From: Turicibacter faecis
GTDB lineage: Bacteria; Bacillota_I; Bacilli_A; MOL361; Turicibacteraceae
Length of the DNA: 64,000 bases
NCBI RefSeq assembly: GCF_037076425.1
Contig: NZ_AP028127.1
Location: forward strand, 1,208,001-1,272,000
Direction: 5' to 3'
A program made the translations under genes and the position numbers. The notes under the pieces were generated by a model. It had not been told where the DNA came from. It worked only from the letters and a program-made list of their open reading frames with translations, and searched no databases. Shown piece after piece: positions 45,351-54,934 of this stretch; the first letter of the stretch is position 1; each line of letters starts with the position of its first letter.

Positions 45351-47271
45351 ATAGTCGACGACGATAGTCTGCATCTGATGGCATACGCCAATCCGTCCGT
45401 GGAGAAAGAGAAATATCTAATACTTTAGGTCCGTCCGGCATAGCTGAACGTTTAAATTGTTGAGAGTAAAAACGACGATAGAAAATCTGTAAATATTCTA
45501 ATAATTTTTCTTCAGAAAACTCGTCTTTAAATGCTTCTTTCATTAAGAGATAAATACGATCTTCTGTATCCCCGTTATTAAGCATATGATATAAAATAAA
45601 GTCATGAATTTCATATTTACCAATAATCTCTTCCGTATGTTGTGGCGTGTCAATTAATTCTGGTGAAATCGGAGTATCTAACACATCGGCCAATGTTTCT
45701 TGCAATAATTTTGCATCTTCTTCATTCATTGTTAATTCCTCTGATTGAAGGCACATAAACTGTTTAACCATAAACTTGACTAGTGTTTTAGGAATCCCTG
45801 CATTAATTGCATACATAGACATTTGGTCTCCATTATAAGTACACCACCCTAAGGCTAATTCGGACATATTTCCCGTTCCTAAAACTAAACCATTCATTTT
45901 ATTCGCTAAATTCATTAAAATATTAGTCCGTTCGCGAGCCTGTGCATTTTCGTAAGTAATATCAATTTCTTTAGGATCATGACCAATCGTTTCAAAATGA
46001 GATAGGACAGATTCTCTTAAATCAATATCATGATGTGTAACTCCTAACACTTTCATTAATTGGTTAGCATTTTGATTTGTTCGTTGAGATGTTCCGAATC
46101 CTCTAATAGTATAAGCCATAATATTTTTACGTGGTATCTCAAGGAGGTCAAATGTTTTAGCCGCCAATAATAAAGCAAGAGTTGAGTCTAACCCACCAGA
46201 TACACCAATTAAAACTTTATCCAATTTAGTGTGCTCAATTCGTTTAGCTAATCCTGCCATTTGAATATTCATCATCTCTTCAAATGCATCTTTTAAATCA
46301 TTTTTTGGAACAAATGGAGTAGGATCAATGGTTTGTTCAAATTTATAGTGTTTATTTTCAACAAGATTAAATGGAATGTGCTTTATATAATCCATATTAT
46401 CTTCTGCACTTTGTCTAAAAGAAGACGAGCGACGACGATCAAACTGAATATTAGAAATATCTAAATCAGCAAACATAACATTTAAATCTTCGCGTGAAAA
46501 CATGTCTGATTCAGCTAATAATGTTCCATTCTGGGAAATTAAACTATGGCCACCAAAGACCCCGTCCGTCGTTGACTCGTACACTCCAGATGAACAATAA
46601 ATATAACCTGCAGCAAGTTTTAAACTTTGAATACGAACTAAATCTTTACGAGTTTTACTTTTTAAGTAAACCTCATTACTCGTTGATAAATTTAAAATAA
46701 CGTCTGCTCCATTCAACGCTAAACGTTGACTTGGAGACGAGGGAACCCATAAATCTTGGCAAATTTCTACACCAAATGAAATTCCTGATTGATGATGATC
46801 AAAAATAAGTGATCCAAATGGAACTTTACGACCTAAAAACTCGATTTCATCATAATGTTTAACAATTTCATACCCGCGTGTAAACCAACGCTCTTCATAA
46901 AATTCCATGTCATTTGGAAGATAAAACTTTGGAATAATTCCTAAAATCTTATCCTTTTGGATGACAATAGCACAGTTATATAAATTTCTATGAATTGAAA
47001 TTGGTGCCCCGACCGCGCACACCCCTTCAAACGGATTATTTATTAATAAGTGTTCAATGGCCGTTTTAACATCTTGCAATAAATATTCTTGAAATAATAA
47101 GTCTTGGCAAGTATATCCGCAAATAGATAGCTCCGGAAATACTAAAATTCCTGCTTGGTGATCTTGGGCTACTTGTAACGCCCTTAACATCACATCTACA
47201 TTTGCCATCGGATCTCCTACTGAAACTTTCGGCGATGAAGTCGCCACTTTTAAAAATCCATGATAAAACAT
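45349..47271 (-). CDS. nadE: glutamine-dependent NAD+ synthase
   Basis: A protein of 640 residues, the long, glutamine-using form. An N-terminal nitrilase-like glutaminase domain has the Glu in F-P-E-L, a Lys near 120 and the nucleophilic Cys in V-E-I-C-Q-D-L. The C-terminal synthetase domain has the pyrophosphate loop G-V-S-G-G-L-D-S-T near 360. It makes NAD+ from nicotinic acid adenine dinucleotide, ATP and glutamine. nadD lies 3 bases upstream. Confidence 0.95.
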   Translation of the reverse strand: MFYHGFLKVATSSPKVSVGDPMANVDVMLRALQVAQDHQAGILVFPELSICGYTCQDLLFQEYLLQDVKTAIEHLLINNPFEGVCAVGAPISIHRNLYNCAIVIQKDKILGIIPKFYLPNDMEFYEERWFTRGYEIVKHYDEIEFLGRKVPFGSLIFDHHQSGISFGVEICQDLWVPSSPSQRLALNGADVILNLSTSNEVYLKSKTRKDLVRIQSLKLAAGYIYCSSGVYESTTDGVFGGHSLISQNGTLLAESDMFSREDLNVMFADLDISNIQFDRRRSSSFRQSAEDNMDYIKHIPFNLVENKHYKFEQTIDPTPFVPKNDLKDAFEEMMNIQMAGLAKRIEHTKLDKVLIGVSGGLDSTLALLLAAKTFDLLEIPRKNIMAYTIRGFGTSQRTNQNANQLMKVLGVTHHDIDLRESVLSHFETIGHDPKEIDITYENAQARERTNILMNLANKMNGLVLGTGNMSELALGWCTYNGDQMSMYAINAGIPKTLVKFMVKQFMCLQSEELTMNEEDAKLLQETLADVLDTPISPELIDTPQHTEEIIGKYEIHDFILYHMLNNGDTEDRIYLLMKEAFKDEFSEEKLLEYLQIFYRRFYSQQFKRSAMPDGPKVLDISLSPRTDWRMPSDADYRRRL

Positions 47272-47274
47272 GAA

Positions 47275-47856
47275 TTATTCACCTCTTCCATATAATTGAT
47301 GTCTTTTAATATAATCGTCGACTGATTCCAATACTAAATCGGTACGATTAGGGTTTTCTCGATACATCGTTGATGAGATATCACGTTGATGAAAAGCATC
47401 TAGAACTATAAAACGGTCTTTAAAAGATGGGAATTGATTACTAATCAGTTGATTTACCTCAATATCATCACGTTTAAAGACAATTAATTTAAATGTTTTC
47501 ATAAGTTGTTCATACTGAAACCAGTTCGGTAAATCTTTTAAATTATCTGCACCGATAATAAAGGCAATCTCCTCTTCTGGATATTTTTTTTGTAGTTGAC
47601 TTAATGTTTCATAGGTCGTCAACACTTTTTCCGACTGAACTTCGATTAAAGATACAGAAGCCTGTGGTAATTTTTCACACAACAATTCTAACATCGCAAC
47701 TCGATGCTTTGCCGTAATTAACCCTCTTTTAGGATAAGCGTCCCCCACCGGTAAAAAATAGAATTTTTTACAGAAGTTTTGTTTTAAAATGTGCATTGCT
47801 ATTTCATAATGTGCGATGGTGGGAGGATTAAAGGATCCGCCAAAAACAACAATCAT
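47275..47856 (-). CDS. nadD: nicotinate-nucleotide adenylyltransferase NadD
   Basis: A protein of 193 residues with the nucleotidyltransferase motif G-G-S-F-N-P-P-T-I-A-H at residues 6-16 and a C-terminal I-S-S-T-M-Y-R signature. It makes the NadE substrate. In Bacillus nadD sits between yhbY and yqeK; here it is paired with nadE instead, forming a two-gene NAD operon. Confidence 0.94.
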   Translation of the reverse strand: MIVVFGGSFNPPTIAHYEIAMHILKQNFCKKFYFLPVGDAYPKRGLITAKHRVAMLELLCEKLPQASVSLIEVQSEKVLTTYETLSQLQKKYPEEEIAFIIGADNLKDLPNWFQYEQLMKTFKLIVFKRDDIEVNQLISNQFPSFKDRFIVLDAFHQRDISSTMYRENPNRTDLVLESVDDYIKRHQLYGRGE

Positions 47857-47925
47857 TAATTATCACTCCTCTTTTCACTTCACTTTATTATGAACCAAAT
47901 ATTATTTTTCATCCAAGGAACTGAA

Positions 47926-47960
47926 AAGAAAACAATCGCATTTAAATGGCGATTGTTTCC
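47926..47960 (-). terminator. terminator of mtnN
   Basis: AAACAATCGC (47930-47939) pairs with GCGATTGTTT (47949-47958), with TTTTC following on the minus strand. Confidence 0.8.
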
Positions 47961-47966
47961 CCTAAT

Positions 47967-48656
47967 TTAAATCATTGATACAAGTTCAGATACCATCTCT
48001 GAAGATTCTTTCGCAGCTACTGTTAGAAACTCATTAAAAGAAATATGTGATTCTTTTCCGGCAATATCTGATAACGCACGAACAATTATAAAAGGTTTTT
48101 CATAATGATGGCAAACTTGTGCAACAGCTGCTGCCTCCATTTCAATTGCAATCACAGACGGGCAATTTTTTTTAATCAATTCCATTTGATCTAAACGATT
48201 AATAAAAGAATCACCTGTTCCAATTGTTCCTAACCAATAATTTTTCCCGATTTTATCCAGAATAGATTCCACTTTTTTCACTAATGAAACATTCGATTCA
48301 TAAATTGCGGGCATTCCCGGGACCTGCCCATAGGCATAATTAAATCCAGTGACATCTACATCATGATATAATGTTCCTGTTGAAATCACAACATCTCCTA
48401 TATTTGCTTCCTCATGTAACCCCCCCGCTGATCCTGTATTAATTACATAATCAATATTATAATGTTCAAATAGTAATGTTGTCGCAATGGCGACATTGAC
48501 TTTCCCTATACCACTTTTTAACAATACAACCTCACGATGATTTAATTTTCCTTTTGTAAATTCTACATGAGCAATTGTTCTAACCTCTTCAACTTCCATT
48601 GCATCACGTAATAATGCCACTTCTTCTTCCATTGCACCAATAATTGCAATTGTCAT
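47967..48656 (-). CDS. mtnN: 5'-methylthioadenosine/S-adenosylhomocysteine nucleosidase
   Basis: A protein of 229 residues with the phosphorylase-like fold: I-G-A-M-E-E-E at the N terminus, I-N-T-G-S-A-G-G near 75, A-I-E-M-E-A-A-A-V near 172 and the catalytic Asp in R-A-L-S-D-I-A-G. It splits methylthioadenosine and S-adenosylhomocysteine for AdoMet recycling. The ATG at 48656 has AAGGTGG 9 bases upstream; a TTG at 48665 is too close to it. Confidence 0.95.
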   Translation of the reverse strand: MTIAIIGAMEEEVALLRDAMEVEEVRTIAHVEFTKGKLNHREVVLLKSGIGKVNVAIATTLLFEHYNIDYVINTGSAGGLHEEANIGDVVISTGTLYHDVDVTGFNYAYGQVPGMPAIYESNVSLVKKVESILDKIGKNYWLGTIGTGDSFINRLDQMELIKKNCPSVIAIEMEAAAVAQVCHHYEKPFIIVRALSDIAGKESHISFNEFLTVAAKESSEMVSELVSMI

Positions 48657-48684
48657 GATTTTCAACCACCTTTTAAAATTTAAT

Positions 48685-48716
48685 AAAAAAGAGCTGCTTT
48701 GAGGCAGCTCGGGTTT
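48685..48716 (-). terminator. terminator of greA
   Basis: GAGCTGC and GCAGCTC pair around a 6-base loop, followed by TTTTTT on the minus strand. Confidence 0.85.
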
Positions 48717-49186
48717 TATCGGACATTTACGATTGCAATCGTTAAGACACCTTTAGGTGTAGAAACAACTGCCGTGTCACCTTGACGTTTTCCCATTAAT
48801 GCTTGTGCAATAGGTGATTCATTTGAAATTTTTAAATCAAATGGATTGGCCTCTGCACTACCTACGATTTTATATGTTACCTCTTCTTTTGTTGCATCAT
48901 CGCGGTATGTTACCGTTGACCCAATCGTAATAACGTCGCTTCCTTCATCCGATTCAATAACAACGGCATTCTTTAAAATATATTGTAATTCTTGAATGCG
49001 CTCGTAAACCATTGCTTGTTCTTCACGTGCAGCATCATACTCAGCATTTTCCGAAAGGTCCCCTTGAGCACGTGCTTCTTGTAACTTAACTTTAATTTCT
49101 TCCATTCGCACCTGCGTTAGGTGATCTAATTCATCTTGAAACTTTTTAATCCCCTCAAGGGTTAAATGTTGTTGTTTTTCTTTCAT
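48716..49186 (-). CDS. greA: transcription elongation factor GreA
   Basis: A protein of 156 residues with an N-terminal coiled coil (D-L-S-E-N-A-E-Y-D-A-A-R-E with the acidic tip) and a C-terminal FKBP-like domain (S-P-I-A-Q-A-L-M-G-K-R). GreA rescues backtracked RNA polymerase by stimulating transcript cleavage. It follows udk as in Bacillus. The start is preceded by GGAGG. Confidence 0.95.
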   Translation of the reverse strand: MKEKQQHLTLEGIKKFQDELDHLTQVRMEEIKVKLQEARAQGDLSENAEYDAAREEQAMVYERIQELQYILKNAVVIESDEGSDVITIGSTVTYRDDATKEEVTYKIVGSAEANPFDLKISNESPIAQALMGKRQGDTAVVSTPKGVLTIAIVNVR

Positions 49187-49397
49187 TAAAAATTCCTCCG
49201 AATCAATTGAAACCAGTAAGATTGATTATTTCAACTATATATTATACATGAACTTCATAATTTAGTAAATATTATACCATTAATCAAATTGAGGTGTACA
49301 ATTGTTAAGTTAATGTCTTATTTATTATTCCATTTTAAGGATAAATCATACTATTTTTTTCAATTTTAAAAAGTAGTTTATAATTTTTTCATTCTTT

Positions 49398-50018
49398 CTA
49401 TGCGCTTAAAATACTATTGATTTTTGTAATTAGTAAGTCTAAAGCTACTGCATTAGTTTTACCGTCAGGTACAATAATATCCGCATATTTTTTCGTAGGT
49501 TCAACAAATTCTTGGTGCATTGGTTTAACGGATTCTATATATTGAGCAATCACTGAGTCAATGGTACGTCCACGTTCTGTTGTATCTCTTAATAAACGTC
49601 GAATAAATCGGATATCATCATCACTTTCTACAAAGATTTTGATATCTAATAATTCACGGATTTTCACATCTTCTAAAACAAATAATCCTTCCACAATAAT
49701 AATTTTTGTTGGATCAATTTTTTCAGTCACGTCGCTACGTGTATGCTGAGTATAATCATAAACAGGTTTCTCAATTGAATAACCAAGCATTAACTTTTTT
49801 AAATGTGTGACAAGTAATTCATTGTCCATTGAAAGAGGATGATCATAGTTTGTCTTAATTCTTTCCTCCATGGTCATATGACTTTGATCATTATAATAAT
49901 CATCTTGTCGTAACAATGTAATCGTGCGATCTGAAAAAGCGTCATATAAAATACGTGAAACACTTGTTTTACCTGAAGCTGTTCCTCCAGCAACGCCAAT
50001 AATTAATGGTTTATTCAT
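49398..50018 (-). CDS. udk: uridine kinase
   Basis: A protein of 206 residues. The Walker A is G-V-A-G-G-T-A-S-G-K-T-S at residues 8-19; D-D-Y-Y near 41, Y-D-Y-T and I-I-V-E-G-L-F follow. It phosphorylates uridine and cytidine in pyrimidine salvage. GAGG lies upstream of the ATG at 50018. Confidence 0.95.
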   Translation of the reverse strand: MNKPLIIGVAGGTASGKTSVSRILYDAFSDRTITLLRQDDYYNDQSHMTMEERIKTNYDHPLSMDNELLVTHLKKLMLGYSIEKPVYDYTQHTRSDVTEKIDPTKIIIVEGLFVLEDVKIRELLDIKIFVESDDDIRFIRRLLRDTTERGRTIDSVIAQYIESVKPMHQEFVEPTKKYADIIVPDGKTNAVALDLLITKINSILSA

Positions 50019-50215
50019 CTTTCTCTACCTCATTTATAACAATATTTTTAAAAAAAGATTGGACCGATTTTCTAATCAGAGAATCAAATATCCTATCTTT
50101 TTTTTAGTATTTTCTATTCAACATCTTTCAATTCCAAATACGTAGTATACACTATCTTTTTTCAAAATTCAACAATATTTTTACCGAATTCTGTCTTTAA
50201 TCCTCGGAATATCTT

Positions 50216-50251
50216 GACAAAAAGCCATAGTTTTTAACTATGGCTTTTTTA
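50216..50251 (-). terminator. terminator of the trhP1-trhP2 genes
   Basis: AAAAGCCATAG and CTATGGCTTTT pair around an eight-base loop, with TTTTTT. Confidence 0.85.
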
Positions 50252-51517
50252 TTATTTAACGTGTTTTCTCATCATATCGTTTTTATAAACTTTAAAAGGC
50301 ACCTTGAATTTTAGCACTTGTTTTGGATGCCTAGCTACTTCTAACGCCTCACCACGTTCATCAAATAATTCTTCAATCGTCATAACCTGTGTCTTAATTT
50401 TAGGACCGAAAAATTCAACGACTTCACCTTTTTTAAAGTGATTTCGCTGTTGAAGTGTAACTTCTTGTGTTTGTTCATTATAATCAAGGACTAATCCAAT
50501 AAACTCTTGGGTTGGATGTTCATCTCTATTATTAAACATTTGCTCCTCATGAGACGGAATTCCTTCAAAAAAGGCCGGCGCAGTTTCGCGATTTGCACAT
50601 TTTGAGAGTTCCACTAATAAGTCTTCATCAAACACAAAATGATCCGGATCTTCACAGTATAAATCAATTAATTTACGGTAAGTACTTACTACGGTAGCAA
50701 CGTAATGGATCGACTTCATACGCCCTTCAATTTTTAAACTATCAATCCCTAGCTCGATCATCTCGGGAACTGAGCGTAATAAATTTAAATCTTTTGGACT
50801 CATGGCAAACTTAATCTCGTCCTCATTAAATAAATGTGTCATCTCATTACCTTCATTTTTTACAAGGTCGTATTCCCAACGGCAAGACTGACAACAACCT
50901 CCACGATTAGAATCACGGGCAGTCATATGATTAGATAGTGTGCAACGCCCTGAATAAGCTATACACATGGCACCATGAACAAATGCCTCAATTTCAACAT
51001 CTGTTTGATCCATAATCTCTTTAATTTCTTCCTTTGTCGTTTCACGAGCTAATACAACACGATGAAGTCCTTCCTGTTCCCAGAACTTAACTGCCATAAC
51101 ATTCATTGTTGATTGTTGCGTACTTAAATGAACCTCAACATTTGGTGCCACTCGTTTACATGTTTCAATAATTAATGGGTCCGCTACAATAATACCTGCC
51201 ACACCAATTTCTCCAAGTGCAGTTAAATACTCTTCTAGCCCCTCCATATTCTCATTATGAGCAATAATATTCGTTGTAATATAAATTTTAGCTCCATATG
51301 GCTTGGCAAATTCTACGCCCTCACGAATTTCTTCTAATGAAAAGTTTTGAGCGTTTGAACGTAGTCCGAATTCTCGCCCACCGATAAAAACAGCATCGGC
51401 CCCATATACAACTGCAATCTTAAGCTTTTCAAGGGAACCTGCTGGCGCGAGTAACTCCGGTTTCTTTACAATCACACGTTTTCCATCCACGATGGCTGAT
51501 ACCTTCTGTCTTGCCAT
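50252..51517 (-). CDS. trhP2: U32 family tRNA hydroxylation protein (TrhP2/YrrO)
   Basis: A protein of 421 residues. The U32 signature E-A-F-V-H-G-A-M-C, followed by a second Cys in the S-G-R-C segment, lies around residue 170; more cysteines (C-C-Q-S-C) follow. In Bacillus YrrO and YrrN help convert U34 of tRNAs to 5-hydroxyuridine, the precursor of 5-methoxyuridine. It starts 18 bases after the stop of the YrrN-like gene. Confidence 0.92.
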   Translation of the reverse strand: MARQKVSAIVDGKRVIVKKPELLAPAGSLEKLKIAVVYGADAVFIGGREFGLRSNAQNFSLEEIREGVEFAKPYGAKIYITTNIIAHNENMEGLEEYLTALGEIGVAGIIVADPLIIETCKRVAPNVEVHLSTQQSTMNVMAVKFWEQEGLHRVVLARETTKEEIKEIMDQTDVEIEAFVHGAMCIAYSGRCTLSNHMTARDSNRGGCCQSCRWEYDLVKNEGNEMTHLFNEDEIKFAMSPKDLNLLRSVPEMIELGIDSLKIEGRMKSIHYVATVVSTYRKLIDLYCEDPDHFVFDEDLLVELSKCANRETAPAFFEGIPSHEEQMFNNRDEHPTQEFIGLVLDYNEQTQEVTLQQRNHFKKGEVVEFFGPKIKTQVMTIEELFDERGEALEVARHPKQVLKFKVPFKVYKNDMMRKHVK

Positions 51518-51535
51518 AATTACGTACTCCTCTCT

Positions 51536-52471
51536 CTATTTATTTTTATAAATTGACGGTTTATAGAAAAAGCCACGATCAAGTAATCGAGATACCGGTT
51601 GAATTTCTTCCATTTTTTTATACAATGCGCGTCCCACTTGGTTATATTTTGCTGGGTCCTCACAAAATAAATCGATTGCAAAACGATAAGCTTGTGTCAC
51701 CGACAATAAATATTCACGAGATTTTAAAATTCCGTCCACTCTTAAAGCATCTACACCCGCTTCAATAAACTCAGCCAAGTCGTCGATCATACACACGTCA
51801 CTTCCATTGAAAATATGTGTACCTTGGCCATCCTCAAATACCGGATAATATAGTTGGCGCTCTGGATCAAAAAGTTGCAACCCTTGCTCACGTGACTGAA
51901 CCTTTTCAACGATTTGCCCTTGGAACTTCAAGTAATTTCCAACTAAATGGCGTCGCGATTGAAACATACAAATAGCACCATGTACTAAAATTTCAATCTC
52001 ACCTTTCGCATGATCTTTAGTTTCAATAACCGAATGCTTCATAATTTCAGGTGCTAAAATCGTGCGGTTTACTCCACGGTCATACCAGTAATTAACTGTA
52101 AAATAGTTTGTTCCAAGCGTTTCACTACTCCAGTGTAGTGTCATGTGAGGCATAATTTCCCTAGCAAGCATATATGCCCCAGGATCCGAAAAGCGTAAAG
52201 CATCAATCTCCCATTTTTTAAGCTCCTCAAGATAGATTCTCAATTCCTTCAATAGGGCATTGGTCATGATCGCATTAATAGCTACGTAAACCTTTTTATG
52301 ATGACGTTTAATTAATTGAACCGCTTCATATAATTCATCTTTATTAAAATAACCTGCTAAACGCAACCCAAACTTTTCATCACCGATAATAAACGCATCC
52401 GCACCGGCTTCGATTAAGGGTTCAATCTCATCAAAATGATGAGGCGTCACAACTAACTCTGGTTTTTTCAT
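51536..52471 (-). CDS. trhP1: U32 family tRNA hydroxylation protein (TrhP1/YrrN)
   Basis: A protein of 311 residues, the shorter YrrN type. Its U32 core is E-I-L-V-H-G-A-I-C-M, but the later Cys of the classic signature is replaced (S-R-R-H), as expected for the YrrN branch. It acts with YrrO in forming 5-hydroxyuridine at position 34 of tRNA. Confidence 0.9.
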   Translation of the reverse strand: MKKPELVVTPHHFDEIEPLIEAGADAFIIGDEKFGLRLAGYFNKDELYEAVQLIKRHHKKVYVAINAIMTNALLKELRIYLEELKKWEIDALRFSDPGAYMLAREIMPHMTLHWSSETLGTNYFTVNYWYDRGVNRTILAPEIMKHSVIETKDHAKGEIEILVHGAICMFQSRRHLVGNYLKFQGQIVEKVQSREQGLQLFDPERQLYYPVFEDGQGTHIFNGSDVCMIDDLAEFIEAGVDALRVDGILKSREYLLSVTQAYRFAIDLFCEDPAKYNQVGRALYKKMEEIQPVSRLLDRGFFYKPSIYKNK

Positions 52472-52623
52472 CTTATCAACTCACTTTATTATACTAACTT
52501 TCAACTTCATCTTTGTTTTCCATATCAGATCTTTCATGATGATTATAAGGGCAAAAGAACCTCTACCCCTTCCTTCTTTTAACATCATGAATCACACATC
52601 ATTAGGAACACAATTTTCTCCCG

Positions 52624-52671
52624 CATCTTACTTTTCAACATAAATTTGTTCTAAAACAAATGTGAGATGCA
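52624..52671. other. long hairpin upstream of trhP1
   Basis: Outer arms GCATCTTAC and GTGAGATGC, and inner ATTTGTT/AACAAAT around a four-base loop, make a 48-base hairpin in the 293-base gap between trmR and trhP1. No T-tract follows closely. Confidence 0.5.
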
Positions 52672-52748
52672 TATCTATGATTATAAACTACTTACTTTTT
52701 TTTTGCACTTATTTTGGCTTATTTTGTTTAGAATACTGACTTATTCAC

Positions 52749-52776
52749 TAAAAAACACCGCAAACTAGCAGTGTTC
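52749..52776 (-). terminator. terminator of trmR
   Basis: AACACCGC (52754-52761) pairs with GCAGTGTT (52768-52775) with one mismatch, followed by TTTTTT on the minus strand; the trmR stop is within the hairpin. Confidence 0.7.
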
Positions 52777-53433
52777 TTTCAAAATTTCTTTGTTTTTCTT
52801 CATGCTAATGGCAACGCCATCTCCAATTGGTAATAATAAGGTATCATACCCTTCATGTTGTGCTAACCACTCATTGTATCTATTAATCTTACGAACCAAC
52901 TGTTTCAAATTTCGACTTTGCTTTTGTTGATTATCAAAAATGTGACCGTGGAAGATTAAATTATCGCTAATAATCATTCCATCTTCTTTCAATAAAGGTT
53001 CATATTTTTCAAAAAACTTTTGATACTGCGCTTTAGCCGCATCAATAAAAATCACATCATATTGTAATATAGGAAGTTGATTATTTTCAATTTCTAGTGC
53101 ATCTGCCTCGATTAAAACTACCTGGTTTCCAATAGACGCGCGTTCATGATAAGACACTGCTTCTTGATAACGAACAGGATCTCGCTCAATACTAACAATT
53201 TTCGTATGTGGTAAATGTCTAGCCATCATAAGTGAGGAGTACCCAATGGCCGTTCCAATTTCTAAAATAGCTGACGGATTTTTAATTCTTAACAATTGAA
53301 GCATCAATTCAAGGCCTTGTTCCTGAATGATTGGTACGTGATGATCCTCAGCGTACTTTTTCATTTCAATTGAAAGATCATCATGAATAATGGTCTTAAA
53401 ACGACTCATAAGTTGTAATAATTGTTCATTCAT
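52765..53433 (-). CDS. trmR: tRNA 5-hydroxyuridine methyltransferase TrmR (YrrM)
   Basis: A protein of 222 residues of the O-methyltransferase family: L-E-I-G-T-A-I-G-Y-S (AdoMet loop) near 57, D-V-I-F-I-D-A-A-K near 125 and D-N-L-I-F-H-G near 152. YrrM methylates 5-hydroxyuridine 34 to 5-methoxyuridine. The ATG at 53433 has AAGGAG 9 bases or so upstream; the frame opens at 53481, inside the mltG end. Confidence 0.92.
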   Translation of the reverse strand: MNEQLLQLMSRFKTIIHDDLSIEMKKYAEDHHVPIIQEQGLELMLQLLRIKNPSAILEIGTAIGYSSLMMARHLPHTKIVSIERDPVRYQEAVSYHERASIGNQVVLIEADALEIENNQLPILQYDVIFIDAAKAQYQKFFEKYEPLLKEDGMIISDNLIFHGHIFDNQQKQSRNLKQLVRKINRYNEWLAQHEGYDTLLLPIGDGVAISMKKNKEILKEHC

Positions 53434-53446
53434 TACCTTCTTCTCC

Positions 53447-54544
53447 TTACTGCTGTCGACATACATTTGTCCCTGCCTCATATGAAGGGAGTAGATATGC
53501 GCGATAAAAATTCATGTGTTCCTCATAGGTTTCAAAGAAGTGGGTTTTCCCGTCCACACAACCAAACATATCCGCTATAAAGAATAAATAAGAATGACTT
53601 ACCGGTTGTAAGACAGCCTTAACGGCATCAATCGATGGATTGCTCACCGGTCCAATAGGTGCACCTGGCGTCACATATGTATTATACGGTGATTGCACAC
53701 GTGTCATTGCCTCTGTCACTCGTACCGCATGTTCATCTAATGCATATAAAACCGTCATATCGCTTTGTAAGTACATTCCCGAATTGATCCGATTAAAAAA
53801 GACACCCGCTACCATTGGCATTTCCTCCGTGTTTTGGGTCTCCCCCTCAACAACGGATGCTAAAGACATAACCTCATGTATACTTAAGGGGCTCGTTTCA
53901 AATAATTCACGGATAGGATCTAGTTTCTTTTGGGTCACATCAAGCATCTGACGTGTTAGTTCATCCACGGTATATGCTCCTTTTGAAAATGAGTAAGTAA
54001 TCGGATAAATATACCCCTCAAGTGGATATTTTATTCCGTCTTTTAAAATATCCTCGGTTAAAAACCAATAATCATTAATCAGCTGATTTATATACTCTGA
54101 ATTTTTCCACTCGGTTAATAAGTCTTCCGCAGTCAAGGAAACCAGTGGTGATACATTCGCTGCGACGTATTCTAAATCATACCCCTCAGGGATTGTCACT
54201 TTAACACTATCGGGTTCCACGACGAGCCCTTTTTCAAATTTTTGATACATTTGCTCAAGCGTCATTGATGGTGTTAACTCATACTCTCCCGCTTGGATAT
54301 GAGACCAATCATGAAGACGTACAAGTAAATCGGCCATTTTCGGATGTTTAATCAGCCCAAACGCTGCTAACTGTCGATTAACTTTCTTCGTTGTTGTTCC
54401 AGGCTCAATTGTATAATTAATCACTGTGTTATCTTGGGAATTGAAAGGTTTAACGGTTGCCTGGTATAAGTAACCTCCATATAAAACGGCAACCAATAAA
54501 ACGATACATACACCCCAAGTAAAAACACGTACAGCTTTTCCCAT
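53447..54544 (-). CDS. mltG: endolytic transglycosylase MltG
   Basis: A protein of 365 residues with one N-terminal membrane helix (about 7-27), a LysM-like region and the YceG domain with the catalytic Glu in S-V-V-E-G-E near residue 235. Other family words are Y-P-L-E-G-Y-I-Y-P and P-G-A-P-I-G-P-V-S-N-P-S. MltG cuts nascent peptidoglycan strands and sets their length. Confidence 0.94.
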   Translation of the reverse strand: MGKAVRVFTWGVCIVLLVAVLYGGYLYQATVKPFNSQDNTVINYTIEPGTTTKKVNRQLAAFGLIKHPKMADLLVRLHDWSHIQAGEYELTPSMTLEQMYQKFEKGLVVEPDSVKVTIPEGYDLEYVAANVSPLVSLTAEDLLTEWKNSEYINQLINDYWFLTEDILKDGIKYPLEGYIYPITYSFSKGAYTVDELTRQMLDVTQKKLDPIRELFETSPLSIHEVMSLASVVEGETQNTEEMPMVAGVFFNRINSGMYLQSDMTVLYALDEHAVRVTEAMTRVQSPYNTYVTPGAPIGPVSNPSIDAVKAVLQPVSHSYLFFIADMFGCVDGKTHFFETYEEHMNFYRAYLLPSYEAGTNVCRQQ

Positions 54545-54559
54545 TCGTTTTCACCTCTA

Positions 54560-54609
54560 AAATAAGCAGTGTAAGAGTGGAGGCATCCTCCATTCCTACA
54601 CTGCTTTTT
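54560..54609 (-). terminator. terminator of the alaS-ireB-ruvX operon
   Basis: AAGCAGTGTA (54564-54573) pairs with TACACTGCTT (54597-54606), with an inner TGGAGG/CCTCCA stem. Confidence 0.8.
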
Positions 54610-54614
54610 ATCAA

Positions 54615-54911
54615 TTATTCTGCACTTTCAGCCTCTTCGTCAGCTAAAAATGTATTAATTACTTCTTCAATCATATCCCATTCTGCATCTGTTTCTACAG
54701 GTAATAATTCTCCACCTTCGTTATTATTACTTGGAATATAAGCTGAAACATGTAAATCAACATTTCCATCAGCATCCTCGTGCTCTGCCCCTACTGGGTA
54801 GTAAACGACATATGATTTATTATAGTCATCTGAATCAAATGTAAATAAAATTTCACATAATAATTCATTTCCGTTTTCGTCAATAACTGTTAATTGATTT
54901 TCATCTAACAT
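54615..54911 (-). CDS. DUF1292 domain protein (YrzB family)
   Basis: An acidic protein of 98 residues with the DUF1292 pattern: a [15 protein letters not shown] start, Y-V-V-Y-Y-P, and an A-Y-I-P strand. The family is conserved in Firmicutes next to ruvX and ireB; its function is not established. The ATG at 54911 follows GAGGTG by six bases. Confidence 0.9.
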   Translation of the reverse strand: MLDENQLTVIDENGNELLCEILFTFDSDDYNKSYVVYYPVGAEHEDADGNVDLHVSAYIPSNNNEGGELLPVETDAEWDMIEEVINTFLADEEAESAE

Positions 54912-54934
54912 TGTTAACACCTCTTATTTTATTA

